From assembly GCF_003351045.1 (NCBI RefSeq), contig NZ_QQZY01000008.1, positions 62,001-126,000 of the forward strand: DNA of 64,000 bases, read 5' to 3'. The notes beneath the pieces were generated by a model that worked only from the letters and a program-made list of their open reading frames with translations, made no database searches and was not told the DNA's origin. This document shows positions 34,487 through 45,583 of this stretch, piece by piece (position 1 is the first letter of the stretch; each line of letters begins with the position of its first letter). Source of the stretch: Gaiella occulta (GTDB lineage Bacteria > Actinomycetota > Thermoleophilia > Gaiellales > Gaiellaceae). The translations under genes and the position numbers were made by a program.

Positions 34487-35994
34487 GAGCTCACCTCCGT
34501 CCTGATCGTCGGCAGCTCCGCGGGCACTCCGCCGTCGATGAGCGCGGCGAGACGCGCCGTGTCGAGATGTCGCGCCACGAGGTCACCGAGCGCGTCGAGC
34601 CGGGTCTCACGGGCACTCGCGAACGACGTCGTCCCGGGAACGAAGCGCCGCCCACGCGCGGCTGCGACCCGCGCGAGCAACGCGCGCCGCAGCTCGTCCT
34701 GCTCCAGCGCGCCGTGCCAGGACGTCCCGATCACGGCGCCGACCCGGCAGCCGTCGGGCTCTCCGTCGTCGGCGGCGAGGAGCGGCTCACCGCCGCGGCG
34801 CTCGACGCGGCCGTGGCGGATCTCGTAGCCGCTCGCCCTGGTGCCGAGCCACGGACAGCTTCCGGCGCGCCGTCGCAGGAGCTTCTCCGCCGCGAACGTC
34901 GTGACCACCGGCAGTAGGCCGAGCCCGTCGACCTCGCCGCCGCGCGACTCGACCTCGTCGAAGATCCGCTCGCCGAGCAGCTGGTATCCGCCGCAGATGC
35001 CGAGGATCGGCGCCCCGGCGGCTGCGCGGGCGACGATCGCCCGGTCGAGCCCGGCGGCGCGCAGGCGCGCGAGGTCGTCGACGGTCGCCTTCGTCCCGGG
35101 CACGACGAGCAGATCGGCACGCTCGACGTCGGCGGCCGAGCGCGTGAACCGAACCCGCACGCCGGGCTCCGCCGCGAGCGCGTCGAGGTCGGTGAAGTTG
35201 CTCATCCAGCGCAGGCGCAGCACGGCGATGTCGATCGTGTCCCCTGCTGCCGGCGCCTCGGGGCGTGACGCCTCGAGCGACAGCGAGTCCTCGGCGTCCA
35301 TCCAGAGATCCTCGACCCAGGGCAGCACGCCGAAGGTGGGGCGGCCCGTGAGCTTCTCGATCTGGGTGAGCCCGGGAGAGAGGATCGCGGCGTCGCCGCG
35401 GAACTTGTTGATCACGAAGCCCGCGACGTGCGCCTGATCGTCCGGGTCGAGGAGCGCCAGCGAGCCGTAGAGCGAGGCGAATACGCCGCCGCGATCGATG
35501 TCGCCCACGAGCAGCACCGGCAGGCCGGCGGCGCGCGCGAGCCCCATGTTCGTGAGATCCGCCTGGCGCAGGTTGATCTCCGCCGGGCTCCCGGCCCCTT
35601 CGCAGACGACGACGTCGTACCGTTCACGGAGGTCTGCGAGAGCGGCGGCGACGATCGGGCGCAGGTCGTCCTTGAGCAGCTGGTAGGAGCGTGCGTCGAC
35701 GTCGGCATACGGCCGGCCCATCACGATGACCTGGCTGTGGCGGTCGCCGGACGGCTTGATCAGCACGGGGTTCATCGCCGTCTCCGGCTCGATCCCGGCG
35801 GCCGCCGCCTGCACTGCCTGGGCGCGACCGATCTCGCCGCCGTCGAGCGTGACGACGGAGTTGAGCGCCATGTTCTGCGCCTTGAAGGGGGCGACGCGCA
35901 CTCCGGCACGACGCAACCAGCGGCAGAGTCCCGCGCTGACCACCGACTTCCCCGCGTCCGAGTGCGTCCCGCAGACGAGCAGCGCGCCCTTCAT
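34471..35994 (-). CDS. cobQ: Cobyric acid synthase CobQ
   Basis: CobQ amidates the b, d, e and g side chains of adenosylcobyrinic acid diamide. It has 507 aa. The ATPase half has LVCGTHSDAGKSVVSAGL, VAPFKAQNMALNS, VVCEGAGSPAEINL and LVGDIDRGGVFAS. The glutaminase half has LLVVPGTKATVDDL and the nucleophile in ILGICGGYQLLG. The partner His is in the RASGYEIRHGR / TSWHGALEQDE region. ATG 35994 overlaps a 28-codon ORF stop (ATGA). A longer in-frame extension upstream lacks similarity to the family and was rejected. Confidence 0.96.
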   Translation of the reverse strand: MKGALLVCGTHSDAGKSVVSAGLCRWLRRAGVRVAPFKAQNMALNSVVTLDGGEIGRAQAVQAAAAGIEPETAMNPVLIKPSGDRHSQVIVMGRPYADVDARSYQLLKDDLRPIVAAALADLRERYDVVVCEGAGSPAEINLRQADLTNMGLARAAGLPVLLVGDIDRGGVFASLYGSLALLDPDDQAHVAGFVINKFRGDAAILSPGLTQIEKLTGRPTFGVLPWVEDLWMDAEDSLSLEASRPEAPAAGDTIDIAVLRLRWMSNFTDLDALAAEPGVRVRFTRSAADVERADLLVVPGTKATVDDLARLRAAGLDRAIVARAAAGAPILGICGGYQLLGERIFDEVESRGGEVDGLGLLPVVTTFAAEKLLRRRAGSCPWLGTRASGYEIRHGRVERRGGEPLLAADDGEPDGCRVGAVIGTSWHGALEQDELRRALLARVAAARGRRFVPGTTSFASARETRLDALGDLVARHLDTARLAALIDGGVPAELPTIRTEVSSCCAS

Positions 35995-36077
35995 CGCGTG
36001 GCTCGCTCGAAGGGGCGCGCCGTGCCCGGCACGAGGTCGGCCGCGCGGCGGCCTCCGATGAACGTGCCGGGAATCAC
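35991..36077 (-). CDS. 28-codon ORF bridging cobC and cobQ
   Basis: GTG at 36077 overlaps the cobC stop (GTGA), and the TGA at 35991-35993 overlaps the cobQ start (ATGA). The ORF therefore fills the only gap between the two genes with the same 4-bp couplings used throughout the operon. The peptide contains VIPGTFIGGRRAADLVPGTA and a basic C-terminus. I recognise no family. It may be a translational coupler, a true small protein, or the scar of a larger gene. Confidence 0.45.
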   Translation of the reverse strand: MIPGTFIGGRRAADLVPGTARPFERATR

Positions 36078-36655
36078 GTGGATGCCTTCGTGGGAAGCGG
36101 ACAGTTGGCCCGAGCGACGATCCAGCGCCCGTCGCGGGCATGCAGCTCGGTGACGGCGAGAGGGGCGGCGTCGATGCGCCAGAACGACGCGAACGGCGCG
36201 CCGAGGACGTGCACGAGTGCCGCCTTCACCACTTCCGCATGCGTGATCGCTACGGCCGGGTCGTCGAGGACGGCCTGGCCGTCGAGCCAGCGCGCGACGC
36301 GCACCGCGAATGCCGCGAGCGTCTCGCCGCCGTGCGGTGACGAGTGCGGGTCGGTCATCCAGAGGGAGACCGCCTCCGGCTCGTGCGCGTGGACATCGGC
36401 GAGCGTCCGCCCCGACCATGACCCGAAGTCGCATTCGGCGATCGCCGGCTCGACGCATTCGGCGAGGCCGGCCGCGCGTGCCGTCTCGCGGCAGCGAACC
36501 GCCGGGCTCGAGAGCACCTCGCAACGCCGGGGCAGCGCCGTGGCGAGCCGGCTGGCGGCGACCCTCCCTCGTTCGTCGAGCGATTCGTCGCAGGGAAAGG
36601 CGAACGAGCGCGTGGCAGCGGTGGATGCGTGACACACGAGGAGCAGACGCCTCAC
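36074..36655 (-). CDS. cobC: CobC-like histidine phosphatase (alpha-ribazole phosphatase candidate)
   Basis: The 193-aa product belongs to the histidine phosphatase superfamily. The catalytic His is in LLLVCHAST at residues 4-12, where the usual RHG reads CHA. Other family features are VLSSPAVRCRETARA, the acidic CDFGSWSGRTL and AVAITHAEVVKAAL with the second His. In cobalamin operons such enzymes dephosphorylate alpha-ribazole phosphate or adenosylcobalamin phosphate. GTG 36655 gives a GTGA overlap with the leader ORF and starts right at the conserved strand. ATG 36709 would add 18 unconserved residues and lacks a ribosome site. Loss of the first Arg is notable, but variants with C/A-H-A occur in the family. 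Confidence 0.72.
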   Translation of the reverse strand: MRRLLLVCHASTAATRSFAFPCDESLDERGRVAASRLATALPRRCEVLSSPAVRCRETARAAGLAECVEPAIAECDFGSWSGRTLADVHAHEPEAVSLWMTDPHSSPHGGETLAAFAVRVARWLDGQAVLDDPAVAITHAEVVKAALVHVLGAPFASFWRIDAAPLAVTELHARDGRWIVARANCPLPTKAST

Positions 36656-36729
36656 CGGCAGCCGGAAGACGCCGGAGGCGCTGCGATCCGTGGTCCGAGG
36701 GTCGGACATGTCACTGGCGCCACGTGCAT
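36652..36729 (-). CDS. 25-aa leader ORF after the third cobalamin riboswitch
   Basis: ATG 36729 has the strongest Shine-Dalgarno in the operon, GAGGAGGT 4 nt upstream. The ORF ends with TGA overlapping a GTG that starts cobC (GTGA). The peptide begins MHVAPVTCPTLGPRI. Because the riboswitch hairpin abuts this ribosome site, the switch would gate translation of this peptide and, by coupling, of cobC. No family is recognised. Confidence 0.5.
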   Translation of the reverse strand: MHVAPVTCPTLGPRIAAPPASSGCR

Positions 36730-36732
36730 CAC

Positions 36733-36757
36733 TACCTCCTCGGGATCATGCGTCCCG
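36733..36757 (-). promoter_or_regulatory. Putative translational expression platform of the third cobalamin riboswitch
   Basis: On the minus strand CGGGA and TCCCG (plus positions 36753-36757 and 36741-36745) form a 5-bp stem with a 7-nt loop, followed immediately by AGGAGGT. Size, stem and distance equal those of the cbtB leader at 16719-16742, which supports a shared translational control device. Confidence 0.5.
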
Positions 36758-36767
36758 GTCATCGGAA

Positions 36768-36935
36768 GGGCTCGCGGCGGGTGAGTCTCCTGACTTCCGG
36801 CTCTGCGCTCGTCCCGCCTTCCAGCCTTTCGGCCGTGGCTTCGTGGGAGTCGCTCCCCGGTTACAGTGGCGCGACCGTCCCGGATTCCCACCGGGTTCCT
36901 CGCACCGCCACGCTGGCTAACGGGGTCAGGCTAAC
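36768..36935 (-). ncRNA. Cobalamin riboswitch (cobC-cobQ-cobN unit)
   Basis: Read on the minus strand, the leader has GCGGTGCGAGGAACCCGGTG, then GAATCCGGGACGGTCGCGCC, the CACTGTAACCGGGG core and GGAAGTCAGGAGACTCACCC at the 3' side. It parallels the switch at 16555-16712 nearly block by block. It should repress the long unit C (leader ORF to cobM) in the presence of adenosylcobalamin. Its 5' end lies about 30 bp from the thiE stop. Confidence 0.95.
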
Positions 36936-36966
36936 AGGCGCGACCCGACGCCGCAACGCGCGATCG

Positions 36967-38368
<1,402 letters not shown>

Positions 38369-38584
38369 TCAGCCTCCCTGGGTTGCGACCACGATCTCGA
38401 CTCGCCGGCCGGGCTCGAGGCGGACGGAGCTCCATGCGCTGCGGGCCAGCACCTCGCCGTCGAGGGCGACGGCAACGCCACGCCCGTCGCCGGGGAGACC
38501 GAGCACGCGCACGAGGTCAGTGACGCTCTGGCCGGCCGAGAGCTGGAACGGCGAGCCGTTGAGAACGATCTCGATCTGGGTCAT
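38369..38584 (-). CDS. thiS: Sulfur carrier protein ThiS
   Basis: The 71-aa ubiquitin-like protein ends in the required Gly-Gly (VATQGG) that is thiocarboxylated. MTQIEIVLNGSPFQL and RVEIVVATQGG are typical. The ATG lies 68 bp inside the 3' end of thiO in another frame. thiG begins 3 bp downstream. No ThiF adenylating enzyme is visible here, so a shared activating enzyme elsewhere is likely. Confidence 0.93.
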   Translation of the reverse strand: MTQIEIVLNGSPFQLSAGQSVTDLVRVLGLPGDGRGVAVALDGEVLARSAWSSVRLEPGRRVEIVVATQGG

Positions 38585-39695
38585 GTCGGCTCCGGTATCG
38601 ATCCGGGGTGAACGGGGCGACGAGCGCGGGGAGTTGTCCGTGCTCCACGAGCCGGACGACGGCCTCGGCGGTGGTCGGCGCGAGCAGGATGCCGTTTCGG
38701 TGGTGGGCGCAGGCGACGACCAGGCCGGGAGCGATCTCGCCGATCAGCGGCGCGTTGTCCGGAGCGGTGGGCCGAAAGCCGACTCCCGCCTCCGCCAGCG
38801 TCCACTCGCTCATTGCGGGCACCATCCGGAGGCCTTCCTCGAGGAGCTGGAAGGTTCCGCCTGCGGTCGCCGTGGAGTCGAATCCCTGCTCTTCGACGGT
38901 GGCGCCGAGAACGACCTCGCCGCTCGAGCGACGGAAGACGTACACCTGCTCGCTCTGGAGCAGCATGCTCGGGAGAGCCTCCGCGCGCAGGCGAAGGATC
39001 TGGCCTTTGACGGGTCGAACGGGAAGCTCCACGGGTGAGGCGATCGTCCCCGCCCATGCGCCCGCGGCGAGCACCACCGTGCCGGCGAGGAGCGTCTCGG
39101 CGCCCGACCGAACCCCGATCACGCGGCCGCCGGCCATGGCGAGGGAGTCGACACGTGCCCGCCGCAACAGACCGCCCCGTCGCCGCGTCGCTTCGCGCAA
39201 GGCGGCGACGAGAGCACGGGGATCGACCTGCGCGTCGGCCGGCGCGTGGATCCCCGCTGCAACACGGGGCGAGAGCAGCGGCTCGCGCTCGCGGCACTCC
39301 GAGCCACGCAACCAGGCGACGTCGAGCCGAAGCGCCTGCCGCAGGAGCTGGAAGCGGCGCCGAAGCGCCTCGAGCTGGTCGCGGTCGAGCGCGACCGAAA
39401 GCGATCCGACACGGCGGAAGCCGATCGCGGTCGCGGCCTCCGCCTCCAGCATCGCCACGAACGCGGGATAGCCGGCGAGCGCTTCGCGAGCGAGCAGGAC
39501 GAGCTGTTCCTGCCCGTAGTCGGCCTCGATCGCCGGCGAGAGCATGCCGGCCGAGACACGCCACGCCGCCTCGGGCTCCTCCGCGTCGAGCACCGTGACC
39601 GTGCAGCCCGCACGCAGCAGCCGCCACGCGATCGCGAGGCCGATCGGACCGCCGCCGATGACCGCGACGTCCGGTCGCCGTGGCCGCCGGGTCAT
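38517..39695 (-). CDS. thiO: Glycine oxidase ThiO
   Basis: ThiO oxidises glycine with O2 to the imine used for thiazole. The 392-aa D-amino-acid-oxidase-fold protein has VAVIGGGPIGLAIAWRLLRAG, then SAGMLSPAIEADY, VVLAAGAWAG and VRPVKGQILRLRAE. The C-terminal VVACAHHRNGILLAPTTA is also typical. ATG 39695 overlaps a small-ORF stop (ATGA). The normal C-terminal FTPDRY is followed by about 25 extra basic residues that overlap thiS by 68 bp. O2-dependent ThiO agrees with an aerobic organism. Confidence 0.94.
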   Translation of the reverse strand: MTRRPRRPDVAVIGGGPIGLAIAWRLLRAGCTVTVLDAEEPEAAWRVSAGMLSPAIEADYGQEQLVLLAREALAGYPAFVAMLEAEAATAIGFRRVGSLSVALDRDQLEALRRRFQLLRQALRLDVAWLRGSECREREPLLSPRVAAGIHAPADAQVDPRALVAALREATRRRGGLLRRARVDSLAMAGGRVIGVRSGAETLLAGTVVLAAGAWAGTIASPVELPVRPVKGQILRLRAEALPSMLLQSEQVYVFRRSSGEVVLGATVEEQGFDSTATAGGTFQLLEEGLRMVPAMSEWTLAEAGVGFRPTAPDNAPLIGEIAPGLVVACAHHRNGILLAPTTAEAVVRLVEHGQLPALVAPFTPDRYRSRHDPDRDRSQRLAVPALGRPERH

Positions 39696-39916
39696 GCGCG
39701 TGTGGACGGCGGCGCGAGCGGTTGGCTGGCGCCGCGGATCGCGGGGAGACGCGCAGCCGGGACCGCGAGCGCCGCCGCGATCGGGAAGCTCGGGATCGAT
39801 GCGCCGGACCGCGCCGGCGCGGCTGGAGGAGCCGGAACGGAAAGGCCGGGCGCGTACGGCCGCTCGGCGTCGTAGCCGCGCAACCGCAGCGCATGACCGG
39901 GCAGCCTCGGTCTCAT
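39692..39916 (-). CDS. 74-aa Pro/Ala-rich ORF between thiD and thiO
   Basis: The ATG at 39916 overlaps the thiD stop (ATGA) and the TGA overlaps the thiO start (ATGA), so the ORF exactly fills the space with the operon's usual couplings. The peptide is 74 aa, rich in Pro, Ala and Arg, with a weakly hydrophobic patch (FPIAAALAVPAARLPAI). No family is recognised. It may be a small accessory protein, or an ORF retained to keep ribosomes moving. Confidence 0.45.
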   Translation of the reverse strand: MRPRLPGHALRLRGYDAERPYAPGLSVPAPPAAPARSGASIPSFPIAAALAVPAARLPAIRGASQPLAPPSTRA

Positions 39917-40686
39917 CGCGCCACCACCGCGGCGCCGACGTTCACGGGGCCAGGGCCACCGCCCAGATCCTCCAGCCCGCACGCGACCGCGCGAGCGGCC
40001 AGCGCACGGGCGGCGACCGCCGCGTCGAACGGTGCGTATCCCTGCGCCAGATACACGGCCAGCGCCGCCGAGTGCGCGCATCCGGAGCCGTGAGTCGCGC
40101 CGCTTGCATGAAGCGGCCCCTCGATCGGCCGGAGCCCGCTCGCGTCGTGGAACCAATCCACCCCGTCCTCGTCACCGCCGGTGACGACGACCGAGCCCGG
40201 GCCGAGAGAATGAACCGCCGCGGCGGCCGCTTCCGCGTCCAGCGACAGGTCTCCGGCGAGCACCCTGGCCTCGGCGAGATTCGGTGTCGCCAGTGTCGCA
40301 AGCGGGAGCAGCCGCTCCCGCAGGGCGTCCACCGCGTCCTCGGCCAGCAGACGAGCGCCGCTCGTGGCGACCATCACCGGGTCAATGACCACCGGGCGGT
40401 CGAGCTCTGCCAGCTCGTCCGCCACGACCTCGACGATCCCGGCGGCCGCGAGCATCCCCACCTTCACCGCGTCCACGCCGATGTCGCCTACGACGGCACG
40501 AATCTGCGCCCTCACGAACCAGGGCGGCACCTCGTGAACCGCCTCCACACCCTGCGTGTGCTGCGCGGTCAGCGCCGTCAGCGCCGTCATGCCGTGCACA
40601 CCGAGGGCAGCGAATACCTTCAGGTCGGCCTGGATCCCGGCGCCGCCGCCCGAATCGGAGCCGGCAACAGACAACAAACGCACCAC
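39913..40686 (-). CDS. thiD: Hydroxymethylpyrimidine (phosphate) kinase ThiD
   Basis: ThiD phosphorylates HMP and HMP-P. The 257-aa ribokinase-fold protein has [22 protein letters not shown], the [17 protein letters not shown] block, [24 protein letters not shown] and [24 protein letters not shown] with the anion hole and catalytic Asp region. The usual catalytic GTGC reads GSGC with the following residue being Ala-His rather than Asp-Cys. The GTG start follows a TPP riboswitch directly. Confidence 0.92.
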   Translation of the reverse strand: MVRLLSVAGSDSGGGAGIQADLKVFAALGVHGMTALTALTAQHTQGVEAVHEVPPWFVRAQIRAVVGDIGVDAVKVGMLAAAGIVEVVADELAELDRPVVIDPVMVATSGARLLAEDAVDALRERLLPLATLATPNLAEARVLAGDLSLDAEAAAAAVHSLGPGSVVVTGGDEDGVDWFHDASGLRPIEGPLHASGATHGSGCAHSAALAVYLAQGYAPFDAAVAARALAARAVACGLEDLGGGPGPVNVGAAVVAR

Positions 40687-40692
40687 GAGCGA

Positions 40693-40777
40693 CTCCCTCC
40701 GCTGGCATTACCCAGATCAGGTTCACGGGTCCCGAGCGACGCTCGATCTCAGCCCTGTCAGGGCACCCCGGTAGCCA
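40693..40777 (-). ncRNA. TPP riboswitch (thiD unit)
   Basis: On the minus strand the THI box shows GGGGTGCCC, CAGGGCTGAGA, a variable hairpin, ACCCGTGAACCTGATCTGGG and TAATGCCAGCGGAGGGA. It ends within about 10 nt of the thiD GTG, so the GGAGGGA tail doubles as Shine-Dalgarno and translation control is likely. TAGGCT at 40779-40784 is a candidate -10. Confidence 0.96.
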
Positions 40778-40803
40778 CAGCCTAGACCCTCCACCCCGCC
40801 CAC

Positions 40804-40891
40804 CGCAATCGGGGTCGCTCCGCGTCGAGCCGCCACCCGCGCGGGGACGCCCGGCGCAGCCGTGAGGGCACGATGCTCCGTCCCGATTGCG
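40804..40891. repeat. Long-range inverted repeat after thiC
   Basis: CGCAATCGGG (40804-40813) and CCCGATTGCG (40882-40891) are perfect 10-bp inverted arms 68 bp apart, in the non-coding stretch between the thiC stop and the thiD leader. It may be a terminator-like fold for thiC or a mini mobile-element scar. Nothing else is recognisable in this stretch. Confidence 0.35.
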
Positions 40892-40928
40892 CCTCTGGAG
40901 ACAGCTCCGCCGAGACACGACACGGGCG

Positions 40929-42396
<1,468 letters not shown>

Positions 42397-42405
42397 GAAG
42401 TCACG

Positions 42406-42411
42406 AGTATA
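42406..42411 (-). promoter_or_regulatory. -10 element of the thiC leader
   Basis: The minus-strand hexamer TATACT lies about 10 bp before the TPP riboswitch. The -35 position would fall at the nadA stop and shows no consensus hexamer. Confidence 0.5.
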
Positions 42412-42427
42412 TCGGCCCTCGGGGCCG

Positions 42428-43360
42428 TCAGCCGATCGCGACCATGCGCTCGATCGCCCGGCGGGCGCGGGCGGCGATCTCCGGCTCGACGGTGACCTGG
42501 TGGCGCCCGTGGCGCAGCGAGTCGCGGAGCTTGTGGAGCGTGATCATCTTCATGTACCTGCAGACGGCATCTGCGCGGACGGGCTCGAAGCGCTTGCCGG
42601 GCGCCTCACGGCTGAGCCGGTGGAGGATCCCCACCTCCGTCGCTACGAGGAAGCGCTCCTTCGGCGATTGCCGGGCGAACGTGATCATGCTCTCGGTCGA
42701 GAGGATCTGCGTGCGCTCGGTCGCGAAGGCCATCGCCTGGCTCGCGCAGCCGCACTCGGGGTGGACGAGCAGCTCGGCGTCCGGGGCCTCCTCGTGCCAG
42801 CGCTCGATGTCGGCGGGGCGGATGCCGGCGTGCACGTGACACTCGCCCATCCAGATGTTCAGCTTGCGGCCGGTCTCGCGCTCGAGCCAGAGGCCGAGGA
42901 ACAGATCCGGCAGGAAGAGGATCTCCCTGTCGGCGGGGACGGCGTCGATCACCTGCCTGGCGTTGCCGGAGGTGCAGCAGTAGTCGCTCTCCGCCTTCAC
43001 CTCGGCGCTCGTGTTGACGTACGAGACGACGACCGCCCCGGGGTGCTCGGCTTTCCACGCGCGCAGCTGCTCGGCGGTTATCGAGGCGGCGAGCGAGCAG
43101 CCCGCGTCGAGGTCGGGGATCAGCACCGTCTTCTCCGGCGCGAGGATCGCCGCCGTCTCGGCCATGAAGTGCACGCCGCAGAACACGATCACGCCGGCGT
43201 CCGTCGCCGCTGCCCGGCGCGAGAGCCCGAGCGAGTCGCCGACGTAGTCGGCCACGTCCTGCACCTCCGGCACCTGGTAGTTGTGCGCGAGGATGACGGC
43301 GTTGCGCTCGCGGGCGAGCGCCCGCACTTCCTCTTGTAGCGTCGACACGGCCGCGGTCAC
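42428..43360 (-). CDS. nadA: Quinolinate synthase NadA
   Basis: NadA condenses iminoaspartate with dihydroxyacetone phosphate to quinolinate. The 310-aa product contains [46 protein letters not shown] and CTSGNA. Also present are GECHVHAGI and [12 protein letters not shown] with the cluster-binding cysteines. The GTG start overlaps the nadC stop (GTGA). It closes the nadBCA operon. Confidence 0.96.
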   Translation of the reverse strand: MTAAVSTLQEEVRALARERNAVILAHNYQVPEVQDVADYVGDSLGLSRRAAATDAGVIVFCGVHFMAETAAILAPEKTVLIPDLDAGCSLAASITAEQLRAWKAEHPGAVVVSYVNTSAEVKAESDYCCTSGNARQVIDAVPADREILFLPDLFLGLWLERETGRKLNIWMGECHVHAGIRPADIERWHEEAPDAELLVHPECGCASQAMAFATERTQILSTESMITFARQSPKERFLVATEVGILHRLSREAPGKRFEPVRADAVCRYMKMITLHKLRDSLRHGRHQVTVEPEIAARARRAIERMVAIG

Positions 43361-44172
43361 GGCAGAACCTCCAGGGAGACGTCGAGGGCGCGTGCGGAGT
43401 GTGTGAGCGCGCCGATGGAGATGAAGTCGACGCCCGTCTCGGCAACGGCGCGGACGGTGTCGATCGTGATGCCGCCGGATGCCTCGAGCTCCACCCGTCC
43501 GGCGGCGAGCCGGACGGCGTCCGCGAGCTGCGAGGTCGTCATGTTGTCGAGCAGGATGCGATCGGCGCCGGCCTCGAGCGCCTCGCGCACCTGGTCGAGC
43601 GTCTCGCACTCGACCTCCACCGGGAAGCCGCCGGCGGCGGCGCCTGCGACTGCCTGCCGGATGCCGCCGCCCAGGCGCAGGTGGTTGTCCTTGATCAGGA
43701 TCCCGTCGTAGAGGCCGAAGCGGTGGTTCGTGCCGCCCCCGCGGCGCACCGCCTCCTTTTCCAGCGCGCGCAGGCCCGGCGTGGTCTTGCGCGTGTCGAG
43801 GACCCTCGCCCCCGTCCCCCGCACCGCGTCCACGTAGCGCCGTGTCAGCGTCGCGATGCCGGACAGCCGGCCGAGCAGGTTGAGCGCGAGCCGCTCGCCG
43901 GCGAAGATCGCGCGCGCGTCGCCCTCGATGCGGGCGAGCTCGCACGGCTCGAGCAGGTCGCCGTCGGCGCGGAGCGCCTCGATCGACACTTCCGGGTCGA
44001 GCTCGCGGAAGACCGCCCCGGCGACGTCGAGGCCGCAGACGACGCCTCGCTCCTTGAGCAGCAGGCTCGCCCGGCAGCGCGTGCCGGCAGGGATCACCGC
44101 CTCGCTCGTGAGGTCGTTCGCGCCGACGTCCTCGGCGAGCCAGTCGCGGATGTCGGCGACCGTCAGCTCCAT
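43357..44172 (-). CDS. nadC: Nicotinate-nucleotide pyrophosphorylase (carboxylating) NadC
   Basis: NadC converts quinolinate and PRPP to nicotinate mononucleotide. The product has 271 aa with [70 protein letters not shown] and [34 protein letters not shown] 44172 overlaps the nadB stop by 10 bp. Its product is also the ribosyl donor for the CobT domain of the cobalamin pathway. Confidence 0.97.
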   Translation of the reverse strand: MELTVADIRDWLAEDVGANDLTSEAVIPAGTRCRASLLLKERGVVCGLDVAGAVFRELDPEVSIEALRADGDLLEPCELARIEGDARAIFAGERLALNLLGRLSGIATLTRRYVDAVRGTGARVLDTRKTTPGLRALEKEAVRRGGGTNHRFGLYDGILIKDNHLRLGGGIRQAVAGAAAGGFPVEVECETLDQVREALEAGADRILLDNMTTSQLADAVRLAAGRVELEASGGITIDTVRAVAETGVDFISIGALTHSARALDVSLEVLP

Positions 44173-45578
44173 CGCTCCAGGGCGGGCGGCCTGCCCGGTC
44201 GCAGGACGGTGTGCACTCCGGCGAGGCCGGTGTCCTCGTGCGGGTAGTCGGCCCGGAAGTGCCCGCCGCGCGACTCGCGCCGGGCGAGCGCACACTCCGC
44301 GACGAGCCGAGCCAGGAGCGCCGGCGAGTCCCGGAGCCGCACGAGCCCGGCCTCGTCGCGGACGAGCCCCGCGTGCTCCCAGACGGCGCGGCGCACGTCG
44401 TCGTCGACGACTCCCATGCCATCGGGCGGCGACTCGCGACCGGACGCCGCGGCCGGGCCGGACGCGCCGCTGCCGGCCAGCGCGGCGAGCGCGGCGCGGC
44501 GTCCGAACACGAGGCATTCGAGCAGCGAGTTCGAGGCGAGCCGGTTGGCGCCGTGCACGCCCGTGCACGCGCACTCGCCGGCGGCGTAGAGGCCCGGCAC
44601 CTCCGTCCGGCCGTCGACGTCCGTGACGACACCGCCCATCGTGTAGTGCGCCGCAGGCGCGATCGGCACCGGGTCCAGCGCCGGGTCGTGGCCGGCCTCG
44701 ACGAGCCGGCGCATCAACGACGGGAAGCGGTCTCGATCGATCGGGCGCAGATCGAGCAGCACCGTGCCACGCTCGGCCACCGCGCGCGCGACGACGTCGC
44801 GCGGCGCGAGCTCGTCCGTGAAGCGGCGCCCCTCCTCGTCGAGGAGCAGGGCTCCCTCTCCGCGCAGCGCCTCGCTGAGGAGGAAGCCCGAGCCCCGGAG
44901 GGCGGTCGGATGGAACTGCACGAACTCGAGGTCGGCGACGGCCGCCCCGGCGCAATAGGCCAGCGCGATCCCCTCGCCGAGCGAGCCGAGCGGATTCGTC
45001 GTGCGCGCCCACAGCGCCGCGCAGCCGCCCGCCGCGAGCACCGTCGCCGTGGCGCGGACCTCCCGCCGCTCCGTGCGGAATCCCTCGCCGGGCTCGAGCG
45101 CCGTCACACGCTCGCGCTCGGCGAGGTCGATCGCCGGGTGCGCGAGCACGTGCCGGGCGAGCGTCTCCGAGATCCGCCGCCCCGTGTCGGCCCCGTCCAC
45201 GTGCAGCACCCGGCGCCGCGAGTGCCCACCCTCGAGCCCGGGCTCGTCGTCGAAGCGGACGCCCAGCGCACGCAGATCCTCGATGCGCGCCGCGGCGTCC
45301 TCGGTCAGCACGCGCACCGCGCTCTCACGGCACAGACCGCGCCCGGCCGCGATCGTGTCGCGGAAGTGCAGCCGCGGCGCGTCGTCCGCGCCGACCGCCG
45401 CCGCCACGCCGCCCTGCGCGTGGTAGCTCGCGGAGGCGAGGATCGGCCCCTTCGCCGCGACGAGAACACGAGCGCCCTGCGCCGCGGCCGTCAACGCCGC
45501 CGTCAGCCCCGCGATCCCGGCGCCGACGACGGCGAGGTCGTAGCGATCCGATGCGGGTGCGGGTGGGGGAGCAGGCAT
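44163..45578 (-). CDS. nadB: L-aspartate oxidase NadB
   Basis: NadB oxidises aspartate to iminoaspartate using FAD. The 471-aa product has [38 protein letters not shown], then the catalytic [16 protein letters not shown] and [53 protein letters not shown]-like parts are conserved. I chose ATG 45578, directly before [23 protein letters not shown] 45626 is possible but places the palindromic operator inside the gene. The C-terminal succinate-dehydrogenase-like helical domain is complete. Confidence 0.95.
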   Translation of the reverse strand: MPAPPPAPASDRYDLAVVGAGIAGLTAALTAAAQGARVLVAAKGPILASASYHAQGGVAAAVGADDAPRLHFRDTIAAGRGLCRESAVRVLTEDAAARIEDLRALGVRFDDEPGLEGGHSRRRVLHVDGADTGRRISETLARHVLAHPAIDLAERERVTALEPGEGFRTERREVRATATVLAAGGCAALWARTTNPLGSLGEGIALAYCAGAAVADLEFVQFHPTALRGSGFLLSEALRGEGALLLDEEGRRFTDELAPRDVVARAVAERGTVLLDLRPIDRDRFPSLMRRLVEAGHDPALDPVPIAPAAHYTMGGVVTDVDGRTEVPGLYAAGECACTGVHGANRLASNSLLECLVFGRRAALAALAGSGASGPAAASGRESPPDGMGVVDDDVRRAVWEHAGLVRDEAGLVRLRDSPALLARLVAECALARRESRGGHFRADYPHEDTGLAGVHTVLRPGRPPALERWS

Positions 45579-45583
45579 TCGAA

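Noticed and set aside
34471-36141. A longer cobQ beginning at 36141
   Set aside because: The extra 49 residues overlap cobC, show no similarity to CobQ and lack a ribosome site. ATG 35994 begins exactly at the conserved ATPase strand.
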